Assembly (NCBI GenBank): GCA_022360675.1
Contig: JAKSCJ010000081.1
Location: 1-36,506 of the forward strand
Direction of reading: 5' to 3'
DNA length: 36,506 bases
From: Lysobacterales bacterium
GTDB lineage: Bacteria; Pseudomonadota; Gammaproteobacteria; Xanthomonadales; Wenzhouxiangellaceae
Shown: positions 16,163 to 26,383 of the stretch, piece after piece
Layout: each line of letters starts with the position of its first letter
Numbering within the stretch: the first letter of the stretch is position 1
Program-made: the position numbers and the translations under genes
Notes under the pieces: model-generated
Told to the model about the DNA's origin: nothing
What the model saw: the letters and a program-made list of their open reading frames with translations, nothing else
Database searches by the model: none

Positions 16163-16240
16163 AGGGGCTCCTTACCTTGAAATAATAATGGTTTAAGCGC
16201 TTACAGCGAGTCACGCATAAGGTTTAGTCGTTCATTAAGG

Positions 16241-17374
16241 CTAGTAATTAATGATGATATCGGCGCGTAGCTCGTTGCCACGGCGCTGTAACCAGCCTTG
16301 TCGACGCACGGTTTCAAGCGTAGCTGTGGCTTGTTCTGCTCGTGTGAAGAACGGATCTTCGTCTTGATAGAATTGGCTGAGCTGAATGAGTGTCAGGAAT
16401 AAATGGCGCGGGCCGCCGCCTTGGGTTTTCACTTGCGCACCGCCGGGCCGTGGTGTGATGGTGCCTTGTAGTTGAATGGCTTGATCGTCGTGACTCACGG
16501 TGAGTGTGTCGATCAATAATTGCGGGCGTAATGCCAGTAATGGCATGAGATGCAAGCGAGCGTTTGGATCGCCGGCCAGCATGGCGGGTAACAGTGCAGG
16601 TAAGCGCATGACGGTTTGGCGGTCTAACGGTGCGGCGCTAAAGCGCAGCGCCAGGCGATCTAAATCACGCTCGGCGGCTTGCAGTTCGGTCAGTTGCCAG
16701 GCGTGGCGCAGGCTGCCGGTGCTGCCTTGTTCTAACCAATCCATATTGGCCTCAATTTGGCCCACGCTTAATGGCACCCCTTGCTGAGATAAGCTGAATT
16801 GATTACCGCTGAGTTGCAGCCATGTACTGAGACTGGGATATTGTTGCGCCTGCCATTGCCAGTCCAGCGTTAGTTTTTGGCTGGTGAAGCTCAGTGTTGC
16901 ATCTTGAAACTGAAGACCCTGGCCCTGTACTTGGCCCGACCAAGTCTGGCTTAGTAACGGAATGTGGAAATGGCTCTGCAGCTGCTGCCACTGCCATTCG
17001 GGGCGATAGCTTTTTAAACCTTCGGCCGCTTTAACAACACCGCTTAAGGTAAGGCCAAAGCCCAGCTTGCTATCGATATCCATTAGGCTCTGTTGCTGGT
17101 ATAACAACTGGCCGCGAGCGGCGGTCCAACCCCAGTCGGGCCGTAAATAGGGGCCATGTCGAAATACGATATCGGCTTCAAGATCGACCCCGTTAGGCAC
17201 GGGAAACACCACACGACTTTCCAACCAGCCCGCCACCACCACAATACGCTCGGGGGCGACGCCAAGCTTGGTCAGTTGTTCGGAAAGCTGCATGCGCAAC
17301 ACCCAACCCAACACGCCGGGCGTTACAGCCAGGGCAATCAAAACTATAATGAATAAGGTACGGATTCGTTTCAT
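16241..17374 (-). CDS. DUF945 (YdgA-like) family protein
   Basis: A 377-aa protein with one N-terminal membrane helix or uncleaved signal (residues about 7-26) and a long periplasmic part with beta-rich, glutamine-rich sequence. The motif FRHGPYL and the later PALLPAMLAGDPNARLHLMPL match the pattern of E. coli YdgA (HGP and LPLMLKGDP regions), which places it in DUF945, a family of unknown role. AAGGTGG precedes the ATG. The start is only 25 bp from the divergent rsmG start, so the two promoters must lie within or across the coding sequences. Confidence 0.78.
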   Translation of the reverse strand: MKRIRTLFIIVLIALAVTPGVLGWVLRMQLSEQLTKLGVAPERIVVVAGWLESRVVFPVPNGVDLEADIVFRHGPYLRPDWGWTAARGQLLYQQQSLMDIDSKLGFGLTLSGVVKAAEGLKSYRPEWQWQQLQSHFHIPLLSQTWSGQVQGQGLQFQDATLSFTSQKLTLDWQWQAQQYPSLSTWLQLSGNQFSLSQQGVPLSVGQIEANMDWLEQGSTGSLRHAWQLTELQAAERDLDRLALRFSAAPLDRQTVMRLPALLPAMLAGDPNARLHLMPLLALRPQLLIDTLTVSHDDQAIQLQGTITPRPGGAQVKTQGGGPRHLFLTLIQLSQFYQDEDPFFTRAEQATATLETVRRQGWLQRRGNELRADIIINY

Positions 17375-17399
17375 GTGCCACCTTGTGGACTCTTAAATC

Positions 17400-18065
17400 A
17401 TGCCCGAAACTGAAGGTCAACGACTCTTAAAGGCCGGCGCAGAAGCGTTGGACCTAAGCATTAACGATGAACAAATCAGACAGCTACTACACTATTTAGA
17501 TCTGTTGCTGCGCTGGAACAAAGCATACAATCTGATTGCCAATGCACCCTACCCCACCTTAGTTGCCAGACATCTACTGGATAGCTTGGCGGTGCTGCCC
17601 CATTTAAAAGGCATCACCGCAGTGGATATGGGCACGGGTGCCGGGCTGCCGGGAATGCCGCTGGCGTTAGCAGATACCAGCCGTCATTGGTGGCTGGTCG
17701 ATAGCGCAGGCAAGCGGATACGGTTTTTACGCCATGTGGTGCGCGATTTGGGTCTTGCCAACGTCACACCCATGGTGAGCCGTATGGAAGCGTGGACTCC
17801 GCCTGCTGCTGCCCCCGTTGTTGCCAACGATGCGAGCAATGGGCTAAACGCCATCATTTTACGTGCGGTAACGTCTCCCTCCCAGGCTTTAAATTGGGTT
17901 CAGCATTTACTCGTCCCTGGTTGCACATTGTACTTAATGATGGCGCGCCAAGGCATGGATGAGTTAAGCCAATTGCCGCCGGGTTTTGAGTTACGGCAGT
18001 GTCAATCGATTACCGTTCCCTTTTTAACGGGGGAACGTCATTTAGCAATGATTGAAACGGTTTAG
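17400..18065 (+). CDS. rsmG: 16S rRNA m7G527 methyltransferase RsmG
   Basis: Methylates G527 of 16S rRNA with S-adenosylmethionine; formerly GidB. The 221-aa protein has the family helix LLLRWNKAYNLIA, the RHLLDSLAV segment, SAM loop VDMGTGAGLPGMPLAL, DSAGKRIRFLRHV, and a conserved RAV after the fourth strand. Small departures (GTGAG for the common GTGPG) do not suggest loss of function. No strong ribosome site precedes the ATG. In most gammaproteobacteria mnmG lies directly upstream; here a divergent DUF945 gene does. parA follows 44 bp downstream. Confidence 0.95.
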   Translation: MPETEGQRLLKAGAEALDLSINDEQIRQLLHYLDLLLRWNKAYNLIANAPYPTLVARHLLDSLAVLPHLKGITAVDMGTGAGLPGMPLALADTSRHWWLVDSAGKRIRFLRHVVRDLGLANVTPMVSRMEAWTPPAAAPVVANDASNGLNAIILRAVTSPSQALNWVQHLLVPGCTLYLMMARQGMDELSQLPPGFELRQCQSITVPFLTGERHLAMIETV

Positions 18066-18109
18066 TTTGATCCGCTTTTTTTTATTGCGACTAGACGACG
18101 GAATTTTTC

Positions 18110-18916
18110 ATGCGAACCATCGCAATCGCCAATCAGAAAGGGGGCGTCGGTAAGACGACCACCGCGATTAACCTGGGTGCCGGGCTGGCGCGTTTAGGCC
18201 ACTCTGTATTGCTCATCGATTTAGATCCCCAGGGTAATAGTACGGTTGGTATCGGGGTTAATTTAAATAAGATTAAAGCCACCGCTTGTGAAGTGATGCT
18301 GAGCGAATGCGAACTCAGCGAAGCGGTTGTGGCTTTGGATCAAGAGCATTTGCATGTTGTTCCTTCCAATGTGGATTTAGCCGCCGCTGATGTGCAGCTC
18401 ATGCAGCGCATTGGGCGCGAAGGTATTTTGCGTAAAGCCTTGGCCACCGTGGCCGATCAGTTTGAATTTGTGTTGGTGGACTGCCCGCCATCGCTCAGTT
18501 TGTTAACGGTGAATGCCCTCACCGCCGCCGATGGCGTGCTTATTCCTATTCAGTGCGAGTACTTTGCACTAGAAGGTTTAACCTCTTTATTGGATACCGT
18601 GGAGCAAATTCGTGCCACGGTGAATCCGCATTTGGAAATCGAAGGCTTGGTGCGCACCATGTTCGATATCCGCAATAATTTATCCACCGAGGTATCGCGC
18701 CAGCTCACCGAGCATTTTGGCGATAAGGTATTTCGCACAGTGGTACCACGCAATGTTAGAGTGGCCGAAGCCCCCAGTTACGGCATGCCGGTGGTGGACT
18801 ACGATCCGGAATCTCGCGGGGCCGCCGCGTATACCGGTTTGGCGGGTGAATTCATGCGTCGCCAAGAGCAACGCGCACAACTCATGAAGGCAGGAGGTGA
18901 ACATGGCCACGCGTAA
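18110..18916 (+). CDS. parA: Chromosome-partitioning ATPase ParA (Soj)
   Basis: Walker-type ATPase that binds DNA non-specifically and, with ParB, moves sister origins apart. The 268-aa protein begins MRTIAIANQKGGVGKTT, with the deviant Walker A KGGVGKTT at residues 10-17. It has DLDPQGN (A' motif), VDCPPSLSLLTVNAL and a C-terminus like chromosomal Soj proteins, without the extra DNA-binding domain of plasmid ParA. The last codons overlap parB by 14 bp, giving tight co-expression. Confidence 0.96.
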   Translation: MRTIAIANQKGGVGKTTTAINLGAGLARLGHSVLLIDLDPQGNSTVGIGVNLNKIKATACEVMLSECELSEAVVALDQEHLHVVPSNVDLAAADVQLMQRIGREGILRKALATVADQFEFVLVDCPPSLSLLTVNALTAADGVLIPIQCEYFALEGLTSLLDTVEQIRATVNPHLEIEGLVRTMFDIRNNLSTEVSRQLTEHFGDKVFRTVVPRNVRVAEAPSYGMPVVDYDPESRGAAAYTGLAGEFMRRQEQRAQLMKAGGEHGHA

Positions 18917-19766
18917 AAAAGCGCCACTGGGACGCGGCCTGGGTGCCATGTTGAGCCGTAGTACGGAAGAAACTGAAGCCACCGACGCCGCCAGTTTGCG
19001 TGAACTGCCGTTGGATTTAATTCAACCGGGGCGTTATCAACCCCGTTCGGTGATGGATCCCGAGCGCTTGGAAGAACTTGCTTCGTCCATCCGCGCCCAA
19101 GGCGTGGTGCAGCCCATTGTGGTGCGCAAGCTCGATGCCGGCCAATACGAGATTATTGCCGGCGAACGCCGCTGGCGCGCCGCGCAAAAAGCAGGTTTGC
19201 ACGATATTCCGGCAGTGGTACGCCAGGTGTCCGATGAGGTCACCATGGCTATGGCTTTGATTGAGAATATTCAACGTGAAGATCTCAATCCTTTGGAAGA
19301 AGCCACCGCTTTGCATCGTTTAATCGATGAGTTTGCCATGACCCACCAACAAGCTGCCGATGCGGTAGGGCGCTCGCGTGCTGCCGTCAGTAATTTACTG
19401 CGCTTGTTGGAATTACCCTCTGAAGTACGCGATTTGGTAGATCGCCGCCAGCTGGATATGGGCCATGCCCGTGCTTTGTTGGCGCTGCCGAAAGATTTAC
19501 TGGTGGCCACTGCACGCCGCGTTGCCCTCGAGCAGTTATCGGTGCGAGAAACCGAGAAGCTGGTGCGCCAGCTGCTACAACCGCCCAAAGATAACAGCGC
19601 AAAGAGTGCGGGCCGTGATCCGGATATTCAGCGTCTGGAAAACGAATTACGCGATACGCTGGGCGCTAAGGTGGCGGTTCAGCATCAGAAAAATGGCAAG
19701 GGTAAATTGGTAATTCACTACCACGATCTGGATCATTTAGAAGGCGTGCTGGACAAACTGCGGTAG
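18903..19766 (+). CDS. parB: Chromosome-partitioning protein ParB (Spo0J)
   Basis: CTP-dependent DNA clamp that loads at parS and recruits ParA and SMC. The 287-aa protein has the N-terminal KAPLGRGLGAML ParA-activating motif, the CTP-binding GERRWR at residues 87-92, the ENIQREDLNP motif, helix-turn-helix THQQAADAVGRSRAAVSNLLRLL and a C-terminal dimerisation domain. The frame is open from a GTG at 18897, but AGGAGG (18892-18897) lies 5 bases before the ATG at 18903, which fixes the start. I found no convincing parS in the window. Confidence 0.95.
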   Translation: MATRKKAPLGRGLGAMLSRSTEETEATDAASLRELPLDLIQPGRYQPRSVMDPERLEELASSIRAQGVVQPIVVRKLDAGQYEIIAGERRWRAAQKAGLHDIPAVVRQVSDEVTMAMALIENIQREDLNPLEEATALHRLIDEFAMTHQQAADAVGRSRAAVSNLLRLLELPSEVRDLVDRRQLDMGHARALLALPKDLLVATARRVALEQLSVRETEKLVRQLLQPPKDNSAKSAGRDPDIQRLENELRDTLGAKVAVQHQKNGKGKLVIHYHDLDHLEGVLDKLR

Positions 19767-19956
19767 TTGCTTTGCTTACCTTTTCTTTGGCTTATCTTGA
19801 AAGTGGGTTGTCTGGAGTGTGGTGTTCAAGCACGACGCTCGCGTCCAAACCAGGGCTGGCCTAGCCGCTGAATTGTGCAGCTTTATGCAGGCGCAAGATC
19901 ACTCCCTGCTGCTGGCGGGGCGTGGTTGCTAGGTGTGTTAACCATTGGGCGTTACG

Positions 19957-21201
19957 CTATTGGAGTAAGTCTTGTGTGGCATTGGCTTCGCTGTTGGCGT
20001 TTACCGATTCGTTATGCTGCTTAGCCGTAAAGGCTTCTTCAGGTAGTTTTAAGCGCACGGCAAAACCGTGGGGCTTTAAGCGTTCTACCTTCAACTCCGA
20101 TTGACCTTTGTACAGCAGCTTGAGGCGCTCGGCCACATTGTTTAAACCAATACCGGTGCCTGGGCGTGCTTCGTTGTGCTCGGTTTCGGTACCGCTGCTC
20201 AAGTCGGGGCCATCGTCTTCCACATCAATAAATAGATTCCCCTCGCGGCGTTGTGCCCTGAGGGTGATTTCCACCGGACGGCTGGTGGCACCCACGGCGT
20301 GCTTAATGCTGTTTTCCACCAAAGGCTGCAAGATCAGCGCGGGAATCGCCAGATCTTCGGTGCCTTCATCAATAAAACTGAGATAACGCAAACGATTGCC
20401 GTAACGCAGGCGCTCGATAGAAAGATACAGCTCCACAAAGGCTAATTCGTTTTTCAGTGGCACCCGTTGTTCGTTACTGATGAGCAAGGCATGGCGCAGC
20501 AAAGCGCCCAGGGTTTCTAGCGTTTCGTAGGCTTCGTCGTTGCGTTGGGTTTCAACCAGGGCACCAATGCTATTGAGCGTATTGAATAAAAAATGCGGAT
20601 TAATCTGCATTTTTAAGCTATCGATACGAGCCAAATTGAGTTGGTTTTCGAGGCGTAAGTTATGCAAGCTCAGCTCGCGGGTTTCGCGCTCTTGATGGCG
20701 GGCAATGCGGTAGTACTTCACCACTAAACCGGCTGCCAGCACGAAGCTGTACGAAATCGTGTTCATGGTATGAAACGACACCGCGCGCTCGCCAATGACC
20801 CAATCGCGCCAGTCGCTGGGGTTGACGGCAATGGGTAACAGCACGCTGCTGACGCTCAAAAAAGCCAAATGCAGCAACACCACCCAGGGGGCGGTGCTCA
20901 TTTTGAAAGGAAGGCGAACCAGCAAAAAATAGCTGGCCGGAGCCAATAAAGCCCATAAATAGTAGTAGATCAACAGCTGACTAAACAGCTGCGACCATAA
21001 GGTATAGCTTTGCCCTTTTAAGGCCACAAAGGCTGAGCTGGCGGCGATCACCGCGATCATTGTCCAGCCGAAGGCGGCTAAGACCCAAAAGCGGGCGCTC
21101 TTGTTAAAAAAACCACTGGATCGAGCCGCCTGCGCCATGGCGCGGTGGTTCAGACCCGGAGATCGCTTGACTGAAGATGCCGTTCTTGACGTCGAAGCCA
21201 T
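19957..21201 (-). CDS. LytS/AlgZ-type membrane sensor histidine kinase
   Basis: A 414-aa protein. About residues 35-165 hold four or five membrane helices, followed by a short coiled-coil linker (RHQERETRELSLHNLRLENQ) and a His_kinase domain of the LytS class: phospho-acceptor region MQINPHFLFNTLNSIG with His203, N-box LVENSIKHAVG and G-box TGIGLNNVAERL. The polar C-terminal tail of about 30 residues is unusual. It lies 40 bp downstream of the LytTR regulator gene on the same strand and is surely its partner. The pair resembles Pseudomonas AlgZ/AlgR, but the signal is unknown. The start at 21201 has a weak ribosome site; Met22 is an alternative. Confidence 0.92.
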   Translation of the reverse strand: MASTSRTASSVKRSPGLNHRAMAQAARSSGFFNKSARFWVLAAFGWTMIAVIAASSAFVALKGQSYTLWSQLFSQLLIYYYLWALLAPASYFLLVRLPFKMSTAPWVVLLHLAFLSVSSVLLPIAVNPSDWRDWVIGERAVSFHTMNTISYSFVLAAGLVVKYYRIARHQERETRELSLHNLRLENQLNLARIDSLKMQINPHFLFNTLNSIGALVETQRNDEAYETLETLGALLRHALLISNEQRVPLKNELAFVELYLSIERLRYGNRLRYLSFIDEGTEDLAIPALILQPLVENSIKHAVGATSRPVEITLRAQRREGNLFIDVEDDGPDLSSGTETEHNEARPGTGIGLNNVAERLKLLYKGQSELKVERLKPHGFAVRLKLPEEAFTAKQHNESVNANSEANATQDLLQ

Positions 21202-21241
21202 AACAATGATTCGTCAGTTGTAGGCTGCCAACGGCGCCAAC

Positions 21242-22078
21242 CTAGGCTCTGGGCGCATGGCTGGCTTGTTTGGCAAAGCCTAATAACATGGGCAATAAAT
21301 CTTTACGGCTGCGCGCTAAAGGAATGGTGTGTTCCCCTTCTAACACCACCGCATAAAGCTTATTGGGTTTTTGGATGACCTTACGGATCGATTGCGTATT
21401 AATCAAGGCCGAGCGATGCACCCGAATAAAGCCGTCGTCGGGCAGATTCTCCGAAAAACTGCTGAGTGTTTCGCTCAACATAAAGCGGCCTTGATTGGCA
21501 TGCACATAAACATATTGACTGGCGGCTTCCACCCATATGATGTCTTCGGCGTGCAGTTGAATAATTTCATCGCCGCGTTTCACCGTAATTGCTTTGCCGT
21601 GATCCAAAGGCAAAGCGGTGACGCTGCTATCGCCGTTTTCGGGCGGGTTGCGAGCGGCCGACACTAAACGCTGGGCAAGCTCGAACACCTGTTGCTGGCG
21701 GGCGTGATGCACGGCTTTATCGACAGCCGCAATAAAACGGCTTTTTTCGATGGGTTTCACCAAGTAGTCCACCGCACTTAATTCGAACGCTTTAATGGCG
21801 TGCTGCTGGTAGGCCGTACAAAAAATAACGTACGGCGGCGTCGGTAGCTTGACGATATATTCGGCCAATTCAACACCGGTAATGCCCGGCATTTGAATAT
21901 CCAGTAAGAGTAAATCCACTGGATTATCCTGCAACCATTTCAGTGCATCGCTGGCCGTATTAAATTCTTGAACCAGATTTAATGATGGATGACGATGAAC
22001 CCAGGTTTTGAGTAAATCTCGCGCCAACTGTTCGTCGTCCACCACTACGGTGCGTAAACAAGGTGAATCCACTTCCAT
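21242..22078 (-). CDS. LytTR-family response regulator (AlgR-like)
   Basis: A 278-aa regulator. The receiver domain (about residues 9-125) has acidic pair DD at 14-15, phosphorylation site Asp60 in LLLLDIQMPG, and the conserved VDYLVKPIEKSRF. A linker leads to a LytTR DNA-binding domain (about 165-270) with DIIWVEAASQYVYVH and FIRVHRSALINTQSI. LytTR proteins bind pairs of short direct repeats and often control biofilm or envelope genes. It is the first gene of the pair, followed by the kinase. A nested inverted repeat lies 33-77 bases upstream of the start. Confidence 0.93.
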   Translation of the reverse strand: MEVDSPCLRTVVVDDEQLARDLLKTWVHRHPSLNLVQEFNTASDALKWLQDNPVDLLLLDIQMPGITGVELAEYIVKLPTPPYVIFCTAYQQHAIKAFELSAVDYLVKPIEKSRFIAAVDKAVHHARQQQVFELAQRLVSAARNPPENGDSSVTALPLDHGKAITVKRGDEIIQLHAEDIIWVEAASQYVYVHANQGRFMLSETLSSFSENLPDDGFIRVHRSALINTQSIRKVIQKPNKLYAVVLEGEHTIPLARSRKDLLPMLLGFAKQASHAPRA

Positions 22079-22110
22079 GCCCTACTCGCAATGTATCTTG
22101 AGCGATACGT

Positions 22111-22155
22111 CGTTGAATGCTCCATTTTTATGGAGTCACTATAGTGCATTCAGCG
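22111..22155. repeat. Nested inverted repeat upstream of the LytTR regulator
   Basis: The outer arms are CGTTGAATGC (22111-22120) and GCATTCAGCG (22146-22155), complementary except for one G-T pair. The inner arms are CTCCAT (22120-22125) and ATGGAG (22130-22135). It lies in the 248-bp gap between the GST stop and the LytTR regulator start. The rest of that gap holds nothing I can support. Confidence 0.6.
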
Positions 22156-22326
22156 TTAAGGAATACGTATGAGCACCATTCCCACAAGTGAATTTTGCCT
22201 GAGGTCTAATTACCCGTGGTGAGTGGCGTCAATTTTGAGCCAACGGCCCAAACCCTCCGCTATTTATTGTTATCCCCGTGATGCGAATTCTTTTTACGCC
22301 TATGATTTAAGACGTGTGATTTAAAC

Positions 22327-23004
22327 TTAAAACTGCCCCAGTTGATAAGGTCCGCCACGGCTTAAGGCCTGCTGGTATGCCGGGCGGGCTTGTATGCGAT
22401 TTAAGAAGTCGTTTAATTGAGGATAATCTTGCTGAATTAAACCGCGTGCGTGTGCCGCTTCAATGACGAAGCTCATTTGAATATCGGCAGCGCTAAATTC
22501 TGCTCCGGCAAACCAGGTTTGTTCGTTGAGGGTTTGTTCTTGGAATGCCAGATGTTTCTTTATTTGAGGTTTGATGTAACTCATTTTCACACCCATGGCA
22601 ATTATTGCCGCGCTAGGACGCATCACCAACGGCATGGGCGGTTTACTAATGCGCTCGAACACCAGTTGTAATAGCAACGGTGTGATCGCTGAACCTTCGG
22701 CATAATGCAGCCAATAACGATACTGTAACAAGGCATCGCTGCCGTGGGCCGGACGCAAGTGATGTTGTGCATCGTATTGATCTAATACGTACTCAATAAT
22801 GGCACCCGATTCGGCCACGGTGTGTTCGCCATCGGTAATCACGGGTGACTTCCCTAAGGGATGCACGGCTAATAACTCGGGCGGTGCCAGCATGGTTTTT
22901 TTATCGCGCTCGTAGTGGGCGATTTCGTAATCCACCGCCAACTCTTCCAACAGCCATAAAACCCGTTGGGAGCGCGAGTGATTTAAATGATGCACTGTGA
23001 GCAT
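22327..23004 (-). CDS. Glutathione S-transferase family protein
   Basis: A 225-aa protein with the thioredoxin-like N-terminal domain (LTVHHLNHSRSQRVLWLLEEL, with LGKSPVITDG and the ESGAIIEYVLDQY glutathione-binding turn) and an all-helical C-terminal domain (WFAGAEFSAADIQMSF). The catalytic residue is probably the serine or asparagine near residues 8-11 of the SRSQR region, as in beta/theta-like bacterial GSTs. The substrate is unknown. AAGGA precedes the ATG. It starts 41 bp after the mscS stop on the same strand, so the two may be co-transcribed. Confidence 0.9.
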   Translation of the reverse strand: MLTVHHLNHSRSQRVLWLLEELAVDYEIAHYERDKKTMLAPPELLAVHPLGKSPVITDGEHTVAESGAIIEYVLDQYDAQHHLRPAHGSDALLQYRYWLHYAEGSAITPLLLQLVFERISKPPMPLVMRPSAAIIAMGVKMSYIKPQIKKHLAFQEQTLNEQTWFAGAEFSAADIQMSFVIEAAHARGLIQQDYPQLNDFLNRIQARPAYQQALSRGGPYQLGQF

Positions 23005-23045
23005 GGTTGTCCTTAATATGCTGATGAATCGGCTAAGCGATGACT

Positions 23046-24404
23046 CTACTTGTTGTTGCTGGGCTGTGCCGTGGTCATGCTTGCGTGCGGAGTGGCCTGA
23101 TCGGGAAACTCTTTAATATAGAGATCTCGCTTGGGATATGGGATTTCGATGGCGCTTTGTTGGAACTGCTTATAAATGCTCATATACAGCTCGTGGCTGA
23201 CTAAACCGCGATCGGCCGGTTGGTCGATCCAACATAACAATTCGAAATCTAAACTGGAGTCCCCAAAGGCACGCATCCGCACCCGCGATGCCGGCGTGCT
23301 GCAAACTTTTGGATGACGATTGGCCACCTGATTCAATACGGTTTCCACCTGTTCTACATCGGAACCATAGGCCACACCCACTTTGATGCGAATTCGATGC
23401 CGTGTAGAAGGTCCGCCGCTTTCGTTAATAATTTTAGCGTTAGCAATAATCGCGTTGGGAATGGTGATTTCCACATCGTCGCGGGTAAGCAGGCGGGTAC
23501 TGCGTAAGCCCACATGGGTCACCATGCCGCGTTCGCCGGTATCGAGATTAATATAGTCGCCCAACTTGTAGGGCGTGTCGGCCACGATAAACACACCCGA
23601 GAACAAATTGGCCAAGGTGTCTTTGGCAGCAAAACCCACCGCGATACCGATCACACCAGCCGAGGCCAGCCAGGCCGCCGGATTAATGCCCCACACCATC
23701 AGTAAGGCGTAGGTGCCCAAGCCTAATAAAACAATGCTGGAAATAATGCTGAACAGCGGAATGGTGCGCTCTTCAATCACATTAAAGCGTTCTTTTAGCT
23801 TGCCTAATGCCTGTAAGATCATCTTCGCTGCGGGCATTAAGGCATTGATCCACACAATCACCACCATGCTGGCCAGAACCTTCAGCAAGGTATCGGTAAT
23901 CCAAGGCGACATGCTGATGGCGCGTAGCGCTAAGCCTAATGCGTAGAAAAAGATGGTGATAAACAGCGGCCGTGTGAGGAGATCGACTAGTTGGTCGTCT
24001 AAAGTGGATTTGGTGCGGCTGGTGATTTGGCGCACGATCTTACCTGCCACACTCGTGATAAGCCGCGAAATGAGGTAACCAACGATCACAATAATGGCCG
24101 CTTCAATCACTGGATAGCGATCGAGTGCATGCCAATAAGGCAATAGCCAGTCGGGTAGTAGATCGTGGACTTGGCCTAGTTGCTCGTTGACATCAAAAAT
24201 AGGTTCGTTGCTGGCTGGTGCTTCTGCGGGGGCGTCGCTGGTATCAGAACTCGGCGCTTGTGTCTGTACTTGTAGCTGCCGTGTGGAAAAAGCTGTGGAT
24301 AAGCTTGTGAATAAGGCTTGAGTGAACGTTTGATAAGTATCAAGTAAGTATTGCCAAGGCGCAGAATCGCTGGGTTTGAGCAACTTAGTATCGAAAATAG
24401 CCAT
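23046..24404 (-). CDS. mscS: Small-conductance mechanosensitive channel, MscS family
   Basis: A membrane channel that opens on hypo-osmotic shock. The 452-aa protein has a soluble N-terminal leader of about 90 residues rich in Ser, Thr, Ala and Pro, then about five membrane helices. The pore helix and following loop are seen in AGVIGIAVGFAAKDTLANLFSGVFI, and the beta domain in YKLGDYINLDTGERGMVTHVGLRSTRL. The frame is open from a GTG at 24419, but the ATG at 24404 is the more likely start. The N-terminal leader is longer than in E. coli MscS and its DNA contains three DnaA-box-like 9-mers spaced 12 bp apart. Confidence 0.92.
   Translation of the reverse strand: MAIFDTKLLKPSDSAPWQYLLDTYQTFTQALFTSLSTAFSTRQLQVQTQAPSSDTSDAPAEAPASNEPIFDVNEQLGQVHDLLPDWLLPYWHALDRYPVIEAAIIVIVGYLISRLITSVAGKIVRQITSRTKSTLDDQLVDLLTRPLFITIFFYALGLALRAISMSPWITDTLLKVLASMVVIVWINALMPAAKMILQALGKLKERFNVIEERTIPLFSIISSIVLLGLGTYALLMVWGINPAAWLASAGVIGIAVGFAAKDTLANLFSGVFIVADTPYKLGDYINLDTGERGMVTHVGLRSTRLLTRDDVEITIPNAIIANAKIINESGGPSTRHRIRIKVGVAYGSDVEQVETVLNQVANRHPKVCSTPASRVRMRAFGDSSLDFELLCWIDQPADRGLVSHELYMSIYKQFQQSAIEIPYPKRDLYIKEFPDQATPHASMTTAQPSNNK
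24282..24314 (-). repeat. Array of three DnaA-box-like 9-mers, 12-bp period
   Basis: Read on the minus strand these are TTATTCACA (24314-24306), TTATCCACA (24302-24294) and TTTTCCACA (24290-24282), each separated by 3 bases. The first two fit the E. coli consensus TTATNCACA and the third differs by one base. They lie within the mscS N-terminus, about 300 bp from the AT-rich mscS-atpI gap. Confidence 0.6.
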
Positions 24405-24725
24405 GAGAAGATGACGCACGATGAACTCCCGCTCTGTACTCGGTGCTTGAATCGATCCAGCCCTTAATTGTGGCGAATTCTTAAGCGAGCAATGCCCGTT
24501 ATGGCTTCAAGCTACCCGCTGGAATGCAGGGGCGCAATGAAAGAAACGCAAGAAATCGCAATTTTGCGCCAGTAAAACCCCGATTTGTGGTGATTAATTT
24601 GGTTTAAATGATAACAATTCTTATTAAGTGCGTTAGAATAAGCGCCGATTTCGATGTACACGAGGCATCGAGGTCGAATTTAACGCTAAATCTGTCCCCA
24701 AATTAATTATTGATTCGAGAAAGGT

Positions 24726-24755
24726 TTGATTCGGGATCAGATCACAAGTTATAAT
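24726..24755 (+). promoter_or_regulatory. Sigma70 promoter of the atp operon
   Basis: TTGATT (24726-24731) and a perfect TATAAT (24750-24755) are 18 bases apart, in the divergent mscS-atpI gap. The predicted start near 24762 gives a leader of about 86 bases before atpI. The rest of the gap (24405-24725) is AT-rich between about 24585 and 24650 and holds no gene. Confidence 0.72.
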
Positions 24756-24847
24756 TCCGTTGATTAGTTGGCGAGTTGATGGTTCAGCTGCCCATTTATG
24801 GGTCCGTCGCCCTGTTCGGGTTTGTCACAATTTAGGCTGAGACGCTC

Positions 24848-26361
<1,514 letters not shown>

Positions 26362-26383
26362 TACTGGCTGGCAATGGCGTTAT

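Noticed and set aside
22169-22222. 17-codon plus-strand frame with AAGGA before its ATG
   Set aside because: Too short to judge, no convincing promoter spacing and no partner gene downstream on the same strand.
24604-24630. Fur-box-like sequence (ATGATAACAATTCTTATTA) upstream of atpI
   Set aside because: Only the left half resembles the GATAAT repeat; the right half does not mirror it, and neither neighbour is an iron gene.
24405-24847. mscS-atpI gap as the chromosomal origin
   Set aside because: The AT-rich stretch and nearby DnaA boxes are suggestive, but no box lies in the gap itself, dnaA is not in the window and no skew analysis was possible. It is kept only as part of the DnaA-box finding.
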